This document shows, piece by piece, positions 1 through 5,890 of a stretch of 5,943 nucleotides of DNA. Location of the stretch: positions 1 through 5,943 of the forward strand of contig JAIEQT010000566.1 in NCBI GenBank assembly GCA_019747455.1, in the 5' to 3' direction. Within the stretch, counting starts at the first letter, position 1. The number at the start of each line of letters is the position of its first letter. The notes under the pieces were generated by a model that was not told the DNA's origin, searched no databases, and saw only the letters and a list, made by a program, of their open reading frames with translations. This DNA is from Chitinophagaceae bacterium (GTDB lineage: Bacteria > Bacteroidota > Bacteroidia > Chitinophagales > Chitinophagaceae). Position numbers and translations under genes: made by a program.

Positions 1-91
1 TGATGCCAGTTATCTTTTGCGCATTTGCGTAAAAATTCAGCATGACTATATATAACAGCAAGAACCCGATTTTTTTAATAATTCTTCTCAT
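1..91 (-). CDS. N-terminus of a secreted or envelope protein, cut by the left window edge
   Basis: On the minus strand an ATG at 91-89 opens a frame of 30 codons that runs off the left edge without a stop. The product begins with a basic stretch (M-R-R-I-I-K-K), then a hydrophobic core (GFLLLYIVML), and ends in A-N-A-Q, a textbook Bacteroidota signal peptide with cleavage expected just before Q25. The visible mature start is Q-K-I-T-G-I. An opening like this is common in proteins whose first domain is a carboxypeptidase-regulatory-like beta-sandwich (consensus near I-x-G-x-V), including many TonB receptors, but five residues cannot prove that. The start lies only 10 nt after the stop of the outer membrane receptor, so co-transcription with it is likely. 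A second in-frame ATG at 43 would remove most of the signal peptide and is less likely. Function is unknown; I am fairly sure that a gene starts here. Confidence 0.72.
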   Translation of the reverse strand, partial: MRRIIKKIGFLLLYIVMLNFYANAQKITGI

Positions 92-101
92 AAAAATAAT
101 T

Positions 102-2273
102 TTATAATGCATTATCATATTGTAATTTCTCCTCTGCCTTTTTTAACGTTTTTCCAAATCTGTAATTAAATCCAATATAAAAAACTTGCGTATCGCGATA
201 ATTTAGTGATGTCTGATATAAAAATGGAGTTTGCAAATAGCTTCGCTGGCGTAAAGATCCAAAAACATCACTCAGTGTTATAATAGCCGACATTTTCCCT
301 TTCAACAAATCCTGCCGCAAACCCAGGTTGGAAACAACCGTAGGGTAAAAATATCCCTGTATAGTTTGGCGAGCCGATCTATATATACAGGTACTTTGAA
401 GCATCGTTGTTTTTGTAATATTGATATTAATATTAAGGTTGGTACTCAAAGCAAATATCGATTTTTGCTGAGGCGAGGTAACCGTTCCAAAATTGATCAG
501 ATTATAGAAAACGTTATTACTAAGATTTGCACTAAACCAGGTGCTAGCTTTATAAGAGGCAATTAACTCAAATCCGGCCGATTGATCATTAGATAAATTC
601 TGTTGTGTTGTTAAGAAAGCAGAATCATTTAATTTTTGGGTTATTGTAGTAAATCCGTTGGTTTTATATCTATAATATAGGCTAGGAACAAGGCTCCAGG
701 ATTTTGACTTCCATTGATACCCAAACTCCACGGAATGAACGATCTCCGGTTTCAGTAAAGGATTACCCGCTCTTAGATTTAAATTATCCATATACTCCGG
801 AAATGGATTTAAATTATCGCCGTTAGGTCTGTTTACACGTTTACTATAATTCAACTGTAGCTGACCATTTTTAAGTTTATACGTTATATGTATTGTTGGA
901 AATAACATAAAATAATTATTATCGACTACTGAATCTTTAGTAACCAAATTCGAACGTACCAAAGACTGTTCTGCACGAAGACCACCCATGATGCCCCATC
1001 TATCTCCTGATTTACTCCAAGTAGCATAGGCAGCATGCACTTGTTGATGCAACCGAAAAGTATTGGTAGTAAGGGGGTTTGTAACAACAGTTCCGCTAGC
1101 AGCGTCATAATTTTGCGTAATAAAGGCGATTTCCTGTTGAATAAAAGAGCCTGCATACCCATAATCAAAAGAAGTAGTTGAAGAAATAGGATTCGTCCAA
1201 TCGGCTGTTAGCTGCTGATTATTTTCATGCTGTATTACGAAATTATTATCTGGCACTACAGTTCTATTAGGCACTGAATAAACATTTCTATAGTAGTTAG
1301 ATTCGTTCTCTGATTGAGTAGAGGCTGTAAATTCTGCACGAAATTCTTTTCCCTCTTTGTCAAAATTATGTTGCCAGAATACTGTTGCATCATTTTCATG
1401 CTCGATTGCCGGTGCAAAACGCTCTCTGTTCACTTGAGTTGTGAGCATTTGGTTTGCATCATAAAAATACCTTTGCGTTGTATCATGCCTTGTTAAACGA
1501 GTAGTTAACAAATTACCGGATATCCCAATGGTATTTTTTTTATCTATTGTATATTCTAATCCAACCCTAATAAACGGGGCTAATGGCCTAGCTTTTGATC
1601 GATAAAAATCTTGATAGGTACCCGTTATTTTACCATTGGTAGAATCATAAAATGTTCTCTCGGTATGTCCAAATCGATTTCTCTCGTCTTGTCGCAAACT
1701 ATAACTTCCAAAAATATTCCATTTACCTCTTTTATAATTTAGATTAACAGACCCATTTGCTCGCTCTTTATTACCCAGATTACCGGTAATATTTCCATTG
1801 ATCCCTCCCTTTGTATTTTTCTTCAGAACAATATTGATCATGCCTGCTGTTCCATCAGGTCTGTATTTAGCAGAAGGGTTTGTAATGACTTCAATCCGCT
1901 CAATAGTATTGGCTGGTATTTGTTGCAAAGCCTGTGCTCTATTGGTTCCCATTAATGGAGAAGGCCTTCCGTTAATAAGAATCTGCATATCGCCCGACCC
2001 CCGCAAGCTCACATTTCCATCAATATCAACTTCTACCGAGGGAACATTGCGGAGTATGTCGCTAGCAGAGCCTGATTGCGACATAATATCCTGCGCCGTA
2101 GTATATACCTTACGATCAATACTACTTGTTATCATATTCTTTTTCCCTACAACTTTTACCTCTTGTAATACTGCGGATCCAAACTTAGTGGTATCGGTTT
2201 TCGTTTTTTGCGCCAATACAATTACTTGCCCCCCTAAAAGGAGGCAAGTAATAATTAATTTTTTACTGATCAT
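102..2273 (-). CDS. TonB-dependent receptor-like outer membrane beta-barrel protein
   Basis: This 723-residue protein has a signal peptide (residues 1 to about 21, ending V-L-A before Q22) and then a plug domain at about 35-155. Plug landmarks are LRNVPSVEVD at 74-83, DGNVSLRG at 85-92, ILINGRPS at 98-105 and a long block from IERIEVI (124) to NIVLKK (152) with N-P-S-A-K-Y in the middle. The remainder is rich in alternating aromatic and polar strands ending near Y-R-F-G, as in a 22-stranded barrel, followed by a short charged tail of about 15 residues. It fits the Bacteroidota outer membrane beta-barrel family. Many relatives carry an N-terminal carboxypeptidase-regulatory-like domain of about 80 residues; here the plug follows the signal peptide almost directly, so that domain is absent. 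The substrate cannot be read from the sequence, and no SusD-like partner is present. The ATG overlaps the stop of the PepSY-like gene (ATGA, 2273-2270), which suggests translational coupling. The gene has no promoter of its own that I can see. Confidence 0.93.
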   Translation of the reverse strand: MISKKLIITCLLLGGQVIVLAQKTKTDTTKFGSAVLQEVKVVGKKNMITSSIDRKVYTTAQDIMSQSGSASDILRNVPSVEVDIDGNVSLRGSGDMQILINGRPSPLMGTNRAQALQQIPANTIERIEVITNPSAKYRPDGTAGMINIVLKKNTKGGINGNITGNLGNKERANGSVNLNYKRGKWNIFGSYSLRQDERNRFGHTERTFYDSTNGKITGTYQDFYRSKARPLAPFIRVGLEYTIDKKNTIGISGNLLTTRLTRHDTTQRYFYDANQMLTTQVNRERFAPAIEHENDATVFWQHNFDKEGKEFRAEFTASTQSENESNYYRNVYSVPNRTVVPDNNFVIQHENNQQLTADWTNPISSTTSFDYGYAGSFIQQEIAFITQNYDAASGTVVTNPLTTNTFRLHQQVHAAYATWSKSGDRWGIMGGLRAEQSLVRSNLVTKDSVVDNNYFMLFPTIHITYKLKNGQLQLNYSKRVNRPNGDNLNPFPEYMDNLNLRAGNPLLKPEIVHSVEFGYQWKSKSWSLVPSLYYRYKTNGFTTITQKLNDSAFLTTQQNLSNDQSAGFELIASYKASTWFSANLSNNVFYNLINFGTVTSPQQKSIFALSTNLNININITKTTMLQSTCIYRSARQTIQGYFYPTVVSNLGLRQDLLKGKMSAIITLSDVFGSLRQRSYLQTPFLYQTSLNYRDTQVFYIGFNYRFGKTLKKAEEKLQYDNAL
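2221..2252 (-). repeat. Perfect 10-bp inverted repeat (hairpin) in the receptor signal-peptide codons
   Basis: ATTACTTGCC at 2221-2230 is the exact reverse complement of GGCAAGTAAT at 2243-2252. Past one C/A mismatch (2231/2242), two further C-G pairs (2232/2241 and 2233/2240) extend the stem. In the receptor mRNA the hairpin covers codons 8 to 18, beginning 21 nt after the A of the ATG. The inverted repeat is plain in the sequence; a regulatory role is inference. It has no following U-run in the sense direction, so it does not look like an intrinsic terminator. Confidence 0.6.
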
Positions 2274-2695
2274 TTTATTGGTTTTCCGTTAGAATCGATT
2301 TTTACTTCTGCTATTTTGTTTTTCACTTTGTATTCAATTTCAAAATAATCAGGATTACCCTTTCTTTCGATTGAATACACGTGCGTAATACTTGCTTGCG
2401 GAAAATTACTTGTAAACCCATTTTTTACGATCTCAGGTAAAGAATTTATAGGAATTTCGAGTTCGGTTTCTAACCACTCGCCGCTGCCGCTAAAATTGGC
2501 TGAACCTTTTTTATCATTGAGTGTAAACTCAACCTCGTATTCATGCTTATTTTCTTTTACCCATTTATTTGCTACAGCTGTTGGGAATTTTTTTGCAAAT
2601 GCCTTTTCCGCCTCAACAGTTGTATTTTTTGATTGCGCAGATAATGATGATATGCTTGCCAATAGCAAAACAATCATCGAAATAATGTATTTCAT
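2270..2695 (-). CDS. Secreted PepSY-like domain protein
   Basis: A 141-residue exported protein with a signal peptide (1 to about 20, ending S-L-S-A before Q21) and two tandem PepSY-like units. Unit one covers about 30-83: F-A-K-K-F-P-T-A at 33-40, W45, EYEVEF at 52-57 and the turn G-E-W-L-E-T-E at 72-78. Unit two covers about 88-141: G-F-T-S-N-F-P-Q-A at 93-101, YFEIEYK at 117-123 and D-S-N-G-K at 134-138. This matches the Bacteroidota PepSY_like family (once named putative beta-lactamase-inhibitor-like), which folds like BLIP/PepSY and is periplasmic; no enzymatic role is established. The ATG at 2695 is preceded by 50 nt of AT-rich sequence after the previous stop, in which I find no good TAnnTTTG element. 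Its stop overlaps the receptor start by 4 nt, so the two products probably share a process at the envelope, for example tuning of or sensing for the receptor (inference). Confidence 0.88.
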   Translation of the reverse strand: MKYIISMIVLLLASISSLSAQSKNTTVEAEKAFAKKFPTAVANKWVKENKHEYEVEFTLNDKKGSANFSGSGEWLETELEIPINSLPEIVKNGFTSNFPQASITHVYSIERKGNPDYFEIEYKVKNKIAEVKIDSNGKPIK

Positions 2696-2745
2696 GATTT
2701 TTTAATTAAAAAGATTTAAGATATAAAATAACTAAGCGAAAGTGG

Positions 2746-3129
2746 CTATGCCAGCGGAGGGCGAAAAATATCTTTTTCAAAACCTTTTATAATAAATGGA
2801 AATGCATAGTTAATGTTGAAACTTACTTCAACAGATTTCAGCTTAAACTCAATTTGCTGAAGCTGAGACTGGTAAACCACACCATGTTGTATCTGAATGG
2901 CAATAGGCATTGTATTTTTTTGCGCCGTATTGCCGTCCTCTTCCTCCTCTTGCAGCGACACAAAAAGTTTCTCTGCAATAAACTCACCCAGATCCATATC
3001 GGGATCTTGAGATAGAAAATTATTAAAAACAGTTACTAAAGACTTTGTATCGTCATAATTAGCATAAGGCATGATTAATGTTGAAGCACTAAACATCACC
3101 AATACCAGTATAATGATAATTTTTTTCAA
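2746..3129 (-). CDS. Small secreted protein of unknown function (TTG start)
   Basis: A 127-residue protein that I do not recognise. The start used is TTG at 3129. No ATG, GTG or other TTG lies between it and the in-frame upstream stop, and the product then has a credible signal peptide (K-K, hydrophobic 4-20, ending P-Y-A-N around 24). The only nearby ATG is codon 12 and would halve that peptide. Visible features are a predicted helix around 30-57, an acidic run E-E-E-E-D at 61-65, a strand-rich second half (75-115) and a terminal motif I-F-R-P-P-L-A at 121-127. No cysteine is present, so it is not a lipoprotein. Its general build and IF-x-PP ending recall, from memory only, small exported Bacteroidota proteins of unknown role often found near metal-efflux or envelope genes. 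It sits 49 nt after the GNAT gene and 50 nt before the PepSY gene, so it may be the last gene of the TPR-GNAT unit or may stand alone. Confidence 0.7.
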   Translation of the reverse strand: MKKIIIILVLVMFSASTLIMPYANYDDTKSLVTVFNNFLSQDPDMDLGEFIAEKLFVSLQEEEEDGNTAQKNTMPIAIQIQHGVVYQSQLQQIEFKLKSVEVSFNINYAFPFIIKGFEKDIFRPPLA

Positions 3130-3178
3130 TAAGTAAAAATATCGATAAAATCTTGTACTTCAGGAGAGTCAACAAATT

Positions 3179-3649
3179 TTACAATAATTTTTCCATATAT
3201 ACTACTCCAGGAAGTGGGTTGGGGTAATAGGCTGTAGTAACCACAAATCCTTTTCTCAAATACAGTTGTATTGCGGGTTGTAACCTATCGAGTGTATCTA
3301 ATTTCATCTTTTTGTAGCCCAGGTTTCGGGCATCTGTTAGCAGGGCATCTACGAGGCGCTCACCGATATGCGCTTTTCTACAATTCGGCGATACGTATAA
3401 CCTTTTCATTTCACATACCCCTTCTTCTGCCAAAGCCTGTAGGGCAATTGTTCCCGCCGGTTCATTATGATAGTAGGCTAATATTAAACTGCCGGTTGGT
3501 GGGCCATATTTTTTCAAGGGCATTTTTAGTTCTTCTTCAAAACCCTGAAAACATAAATCTACATTTAGCTCCTTTGCGTAAGCTGTAAATAAATGCCGAA
3601 CTATTTCCAGTTCGGCACCCGGTGTAGTAATATGTTTTAGCTGTATCAT
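3179..3649 (-). CDS. GNAT family N-acetyltransferase
   Basis: A 156-residue cytoplasmic protein of single-domain GNAT length, which would transfer an acetyl group from acetyl-CoA to an amine of unknown identity. Strand 4 reads C-E-M-K-R-L-Y-V at 79-86, followed by the acetyl-CoA pyrophosphate loop and helix 3 (R91 to Y112). Strand 5 is K-L-D-T-L at 116-120, helix 4 is A126-Y130, and K-G-F at 133-135 is the usual late motif. The loop reads R-K-A-H-I-G, where the family pattern is Q/R-x-x-G-x-G/A. The final G is kept, but the first conserved Gly is His94, which is unusual and may alter cofactor binding. The ATG at 3649 shares one base with the stop of the TPR gene (TAATG), so it is very probably translated from the same message. 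The closest named type I can suggest is the small-molecule GNATs with the L-Y-V-x-P motif; the substrate is unknown. Confidence 0.9.
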   Translation of the reverse strand: MIQLKHITTPGAELEIVRHLFTAYAKELNVDLCFQGFEEELKMPLKKYGPPTGSLILAYYHNEPAGTIALQALAEEGVCEMKRLYVSPNCRKAHIGERLVDALLTDARNLGYKKMKLDTLDRLQPAIQLYLRKGFVVTTAYYPNPLPGVVYMEKLL

Positions 3650-4302
3650 TAGCCTGGCATGCGAGAAATATATTTCTCTACTTCTTTAATTTGATCAACT
3701 ACTTGTTTTGTTGTTGGCTTTAATGCCTTGGCTTTACGAAAGAAATCCTTAGCTGCTCTAAACTCCCGCTTATTCATAAATATCTGACACATACTGATAT
3801 AAGCAACTGCCTCGCTCTCCTTATCGGGGATACCGGCGCGTATAGCTGCACGGATATAGCTTTCTCCTTGCTTTAAATCGCCCCGCTGCATAGCCATCAT
3901 ACCTAATTGAAGTTTATTAGCGCCTTCCGCTTCAGGCATAGGCGCGCCCAAATCAGAACTTTTTTTCAAGTGTTTTTCAGCCGTATCAAAATCTTGTTTC
4001 ATCATAGCCAAATTTCCCTTGATCGTGTAGTATGTAGATCTGATAGGCTTGTATAATAAATTAGGATACCAAACCCCATCTAAAATTTTCTCCACCTCTT
4101 CAATATTACCCTTTTCCATGGGCTCTTGAATAAGCCTAAGCGGACCAATAAAAAAATGGCTTAACAAACCTATTAATGCCACAAAGTAAATAGGAAATGT
4201 AGGCCAAAAACCAGTTCTGGTTACATTCAATATTACACCAACGGCCACCAGTGCTAAGCTCAACCAAAAACGATATTTAATAATAAGATTATAGAATTGC
4301 AT
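3649..4302 (-). CDS. Two-TM membrane protein with TPR-like repeats
   Basis: I start this gene at ATG 4302, giving 217 residues. An in-frame TTG at 4323 would add seven residues, but it lies inside the promoter -7 element, so it cannot be in the message. Two membrane segments are seen at about 12-26 and 32-52, joined by a very short loop (T28-R-T-G31). From about 60 to 210 the chain is helical with TPR character: M-E-K-G-N near 62, a helix pair around the G-N-L-A-M-M-K-Q-D-F-D-T-A-E-K-H-L stretch, then A-M-Q-R-G-D-L-K-Q-G-E-S-Y, and finally N-K-R-E-F-R-A-A-K-D-F-F-R-K-A-K-A-L-K-P. The last is a near-consensus TPR ending in K-P. The short loop suggests both termini and the TPR face lie on the same side, probably the cytoplasm. 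TPRs bind protein partners; the partner is unknown. It heads a likely operon with the GNAT gene, which overlaps it by one base. Confidence 0.85.
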   Translation of the reverse strand: MQFYNLIIKYRFWLSLALVAVGVILNVTRTGFWPTFPIYFVALIGLLSHFFIGPLRLIQEPMEKGNIEEVEKILDGVWYPNLLYKPIRSTYYTIKGNLAMMKQDFDTAEKHLKKSSDLGAPMPEAEGANKLQLGMMAMQRGDLKQGESYIRAAIRAGIPDKESEAVAYISMCQIFMNKREFRAAKDFFRKAKALKPTTKQVVDQIKEVEKYISRMPG

Positions 4303-4320
4303 TGTTTCAATATTGGGCGG

Positions 4321-4351
4321 CAAAGATAAGGAATAGACAGGGAAGGTTAAA
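4321..4351 (-). promoter_or_regulatory. Promoter of the TPR-GNAT unit
   Basis: Read on the minus strand, TATCTTTG (4328-4321) is an 8/8 match to the Bacteroidota -7 consensus TAnnTTTG. Upstream by 19 nt, within the usual spacing, is TTTA (4351-4348), a 3/4 match to the -33 element TTTG. The transcript would start near 4315, leaving a short leader of about a dozen bases before ATG 4302 and excluding the TTG at 4323. The -33 element lies in the third unit of the heptad array. Confidence 0.55.
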
Positions 4352-4428
4352 GGTTATAGGTTAAAGGATATAGGGAATAGGCTATAGAAAAGAGGTAATA
4401 GGGAATAGACGGTAGACCGTAGCCCGTG
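4331..4428. repeat. Degenerate 7-nt tandem repeat array (14 units)
   Basis: Cut from 4331 in steps of seven, the stretch falls into 14 units without an indel. The twelve units from 4345 to 4428 all begin with G, eight of them with GG, and eleven end in A. The consensus is close to GGNNATA. Examples are GGTTAAA (4345 and 4359), GGTTATA (4352), GGGAATA (4373 and 4401) and GGCTATA (4380). The final units change to a GACNGTA type (4408 and 4415), which creates a small palindrome, ACGGT-AG-ACCGT, at 4409-4420. It fills most of the gap between the leftward TPR unit and the rightward tRNA gene. It resembles the heptanucleotide short tandem repeats seen between genes in some bacteria; any function is unknown. 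Confidence 0.75.
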
Positions 4429-4446
4429 AAATTCATCTTTTAGCCT

Positions 4447-4454
4447 TATTTTCG
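4447..4454 (+). promoter_or_regulatory. Possible -7 element for the tRNA-Arg gene
   Basis: TATTTTCG matches TAnnTTTG at all but one of its fixed positions (C for the last T) and ends 7 nt before the first base of the tRNA, which would put the transcript start just upstream of the mature 5' end. No TTTG is seen at the expected -33 distance, so the support is modest. Confidence 0.35.
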
Positions 4455-4461
4455 CGGCGTT

Positions 4462-4536
4462 GGTCCCGTAGTTCAATGGATAGAATAGAAGTTTCCTAAA
4501 CTTTTGATACAGGTTCGATTCCTGTCGGGACTACCA
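4462..4536 (+). tRNA. tRNA-Arg (anticodon CCU)
   Basis: A full cloverleaf can be drawn. The acceptor stem GGTCCCG (4462-4468) pairs with CGGGACT (4526-4532); six pairs are Watson-Crick and the first is G-U. T8 and A9 follow. The D stem GTTC/GAAT is closed by one terminal G-U, with GG in its loop. The anticodon stem GAAGT/ACTTT has the 7-nt loop TTCCTAA, so bases 34-36 are C-C-T, which read the Arg codon AGG. The variable region is 4 nt. The T stem ACAGG/CCTGT has the loop TTCGATT, which carries the invariant TTCGA. The discriminator is A4533 and the CCA end is encoded (4534-4536). A run of five T follows at 4538. It points rightward between two leftward genes. tRNA-Arg genes are frequent integration sites, but no integrase or duplicated 3' end is visible here. 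Confidence 0.96.
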
Positions 4537-4591
4537 GTTTTTCTGAGTTTCCTACCGAATGACTTCAGTAAGGCGTAGATTCTCTGTGACA

Positions 4592-5428
4592 CTACTCTTT
4601 CTTTAGCACCAATAACAATTTTCTGCCATAGGGCGTAAGAAGTTTGTCTATTGATTTTATAGATATCGAAAATTCCACTTCGCCTAATTCGTCATATGCT
4701 AAGCTATACGGGCTCCATAAACAACTCAAGCCTTTTGCAAACAACGTATCATTCTTTATATACATATCTAAGTACTCAATATTATCACTGCTATAGCTAG
4801 GTATTTTACTCTCAATACATGCTTTATACATATCGTATTCTTTTTGAAAATAATTGCCTTCGATTGAATCTTCAGCATCCTTTGGCACAAAGGGTATCTT
4901 CAAACTATCCAATAAAGCAGGCAGAAGTTTCTCAACTCGTCGTTTTTGTATACTTGCCATCGTATCCACTATCCAGCTCTGACCTTCAATATTGATTACT
5001 TGTTTATAATTTACTTTATCGCCCGAAACATTATCAAACAAATAGTATGCCTCTTGAGTTAGTAATTGTTTTCCCCCAACGAACGAAATCAACAAACAAA
5101 TATATTTATCTGTATTGCTAAAAACGGTATAATTAAAACTGTCATATTCCCAACCAGGATTATTGAGATTATCTTTATTCCAAGCAGCTTCAAAAATACT
5201 TTTCTTAAATACAGTACTGTCTAAATACAAGTTCTCCTCTCTTATTAATTTATTGATTTTTTTAGTGGCAGTTTTATTACCGGGGATCTGAATTAAGGGG
5301 AAAAACTCTTTTTCTTTTGTTGCCGGATTAACTGCTTTAATTCTGGTTATAATAGCTTGTTGAGAAAAAGCAGGTAAATAAAGCTGCGCAAACAGAAAAA
5401 TAATAACAAGCAACCGCCATTTATTCAC
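4592..5428 (-). CDS. Secreted protein resembling the DUF3298/PdaC (RsiV C-terminal) type
   Basis: A 278-residue exported protein. The start is GTG at 5428: the frame upstream holds no ATG before a TAG, and the GTG gives a clean signal peptide (core L-L-V-I-I-F-L-F, ending A-F-S before Q23). After cleavage, F-P-L-I-Q-I-P-G (43-50) followed by K-K-I-N-K-L-I (56-62) resembles the opening of PdaC-like domains. I-S-F-V-G-G-K (114-120) and A-Y-Y-L-F-D-N-V-S-G-D-K (127-138) resemble the G-G-x-H and D-x-x-T-G-K region. The C-terminal part, D-T-L-F-A-K-G-L (227-234), S-P-Y-S-L-A-Y-D-E-L-G (239-249) and V-E-F-S-I (251-255), resembles the DUF3298 pattern of a strand, then P-Y, then G, then a final strand. 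The match is by eye and weak in places. Related domains occur in the anti-sigma factor RsiV and in PdaC-type deacetylases, but no catalytic domain is present, so I assign no activity. It is divergent from the beta-propeller gene and convergent with the tRNA gene. Confidence 0.8.
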   Translation of the reverse strand: MNKWRLLVIIFLFAQLYLPAFSQQAIITRIKAVNPATKEKEFFPLIQIPGNKTATKKINKLIREENLYLDSTVFKKSIFEAAWNKDNLNNPGWEYDSFNYTVFSNTDKYICLLISFVGGKQLLTQEAYYLFDNVSGDKVNYKQVINIEGQSWIVDTMASIQKRRVEKLLPALLDSLKIPFVPKDAEDSIEGNYFQKEYDMYKACIESKIPSYSSDNIEYLDMYIKNDTLFAKGLSCLWSPYSLAYDELGEVEFSISIKSIDKLLTPYGRKLLLVLKKE

Positions 5429-5442
5429 TTTTCGTATTTTAT

Positions 5443-5450
5443 TAAAGCTA
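5443..5450 (-). promoter_or_regulatory. Possible -7 element for the DUF3298-like gene
   Basis: Read on the minus strand, TAGCTTTA differs from TAnnTTTG only in the last base. It lies 14 nt before the GTG start, which would give a very short leader. No TTTG is found at the standard -33 spacing. A small inverted repeat, CAATT-CTAT-AATTG (5463-5476), lies further upstream in this 92-nt divergent gap and could be an operator or chance. Confidence 0.28.
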
Positions 5451-5520
5451 CTTAATTTATTCCAATTCTATAATTGCCTGTAAAAATCTGTACCTTAACG
5501 ATCCATTATTCGTTATTACC

Positions 5521-5889
5521 ATGACTACCATGCTGAAAATTCAAAAATTAGGCTTGCTACTAATGACGTTTGCTATAAGTACATGTACGCAGGCCCAACA
5601 AAAAAATAATACAGATGCCAATAACCTTTTCAAAGGCATGAACTGGCGAAATATTGGTCCGAACAGAGGTGGAAGATCATTGGGTATTGCAGGAAGTACT
5701 AAAAGAAAACTAGAATATTATTTCGGAGCCGTAGGCGGTGGATTATGGAAAACCGTAGATGGGGGACTAAACTGGAAACCGGTTACCGACGGACAAATCA
5801 CTTGTTCTTCTGTTGGCGCCGTTGCCGTGTCGGAATCTAATCCGGATATTGTTTATATAGGCACTGGTTGTAAGCTCCCCCAAAAATAG
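5521..5889 (+). pseudogene. 5' part of a secreted Asp-box/BNR beta-propeller protein, truncated by an insertion
   Basis: The frame opens at ATG 5521 with a signal peptide (hydrophobic 10-20, ending T-Q-A before Q26). The segment W42-R-N-I-G-P, G50-G-R, F68-G-A-V-G-G-G-L-W-K76-77 and the Asp-box T78-V-D-G-G-L-N-W85 is the first blade of the large WD40/YVTN/BNR-like (sortilin/VPS10-like) exported propeller proteins, which are usually near 1000 residues in Bacteroidota. The conserved line ends at Y112-I-G-T-G116, where relatives continue with E and more blades. Here the next six codons (C-K-L-P-Q-K) and the stop at 5887-5889 come from foreign DNA starting at 5869, so only about a tenth of the protein remains in frame. 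These proteins are thought to work outside the cytoplasm, probably in binding or breakdown of peptides or glycans; the exact role is unknown. The rest of the gene may lie beyond the insertion, outside the window. A second in-frame ATG at 5530 is possible. Confidence 0.8.
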
Positions 5890-5890
5890 T

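Noticed and set aside
1..55. C-terminus of a rightward gene (open frame ending TAA at 53-55)
   Set aside because: The minus strand over the same bases encodes a near-perfect signal peptide with its own ATG 10 nt after the receptor stop, which explains the stretch much better.
1798..2292. Plus-strand open frame of 164 codons opposite the receptor plug
   Set aside because: It lies fully antisense to well-conserved plug codons, its product looks like a reverse-strand shadow (odd Cys/Ile/Pro runs), and no promoter precedes it.
1590..3160. Similar stretches near 1597 and 3142 (TCGATAAAA then TCTTG)
   Set aside because: A short AT-rich similarity between a coding region and an intergenic one, with no extension on either side; likely chance.
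3271..3588. Plus-strand open frame of 105 codons opposite the GNAT gene
   Set aside because: Antisense to clear acetyltransferase motifs, with no family resemblance; a shadow frame. The same applies to the short frames at 366-566, 926-1168, 1314-1496 and 2496-2705.
3942..3949. 8-bp GC palindrome GGCGCGCC inside the TPR gene
   Set aside because: A single palindrome within conserved coding sequence, with no repeat or context suggesting a function.
4462..4536. tRNA-Arg gene as an attachment site of an integrated element
   Set aside because: No integrase, no second copy of the tRNA 3' end and no composition change is visible in the window; the genes on both sides look like ordinary Bacteroidota chromosome genes.
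4537..4591. Terminator hairpin between the tRNA and the DUF3298-like gene
   Set aside because: Only a T-run at 4538-4542 and a 4-bp CTGA/TCAG pairing with a long loop can be found, which is too weak to call in either direction.
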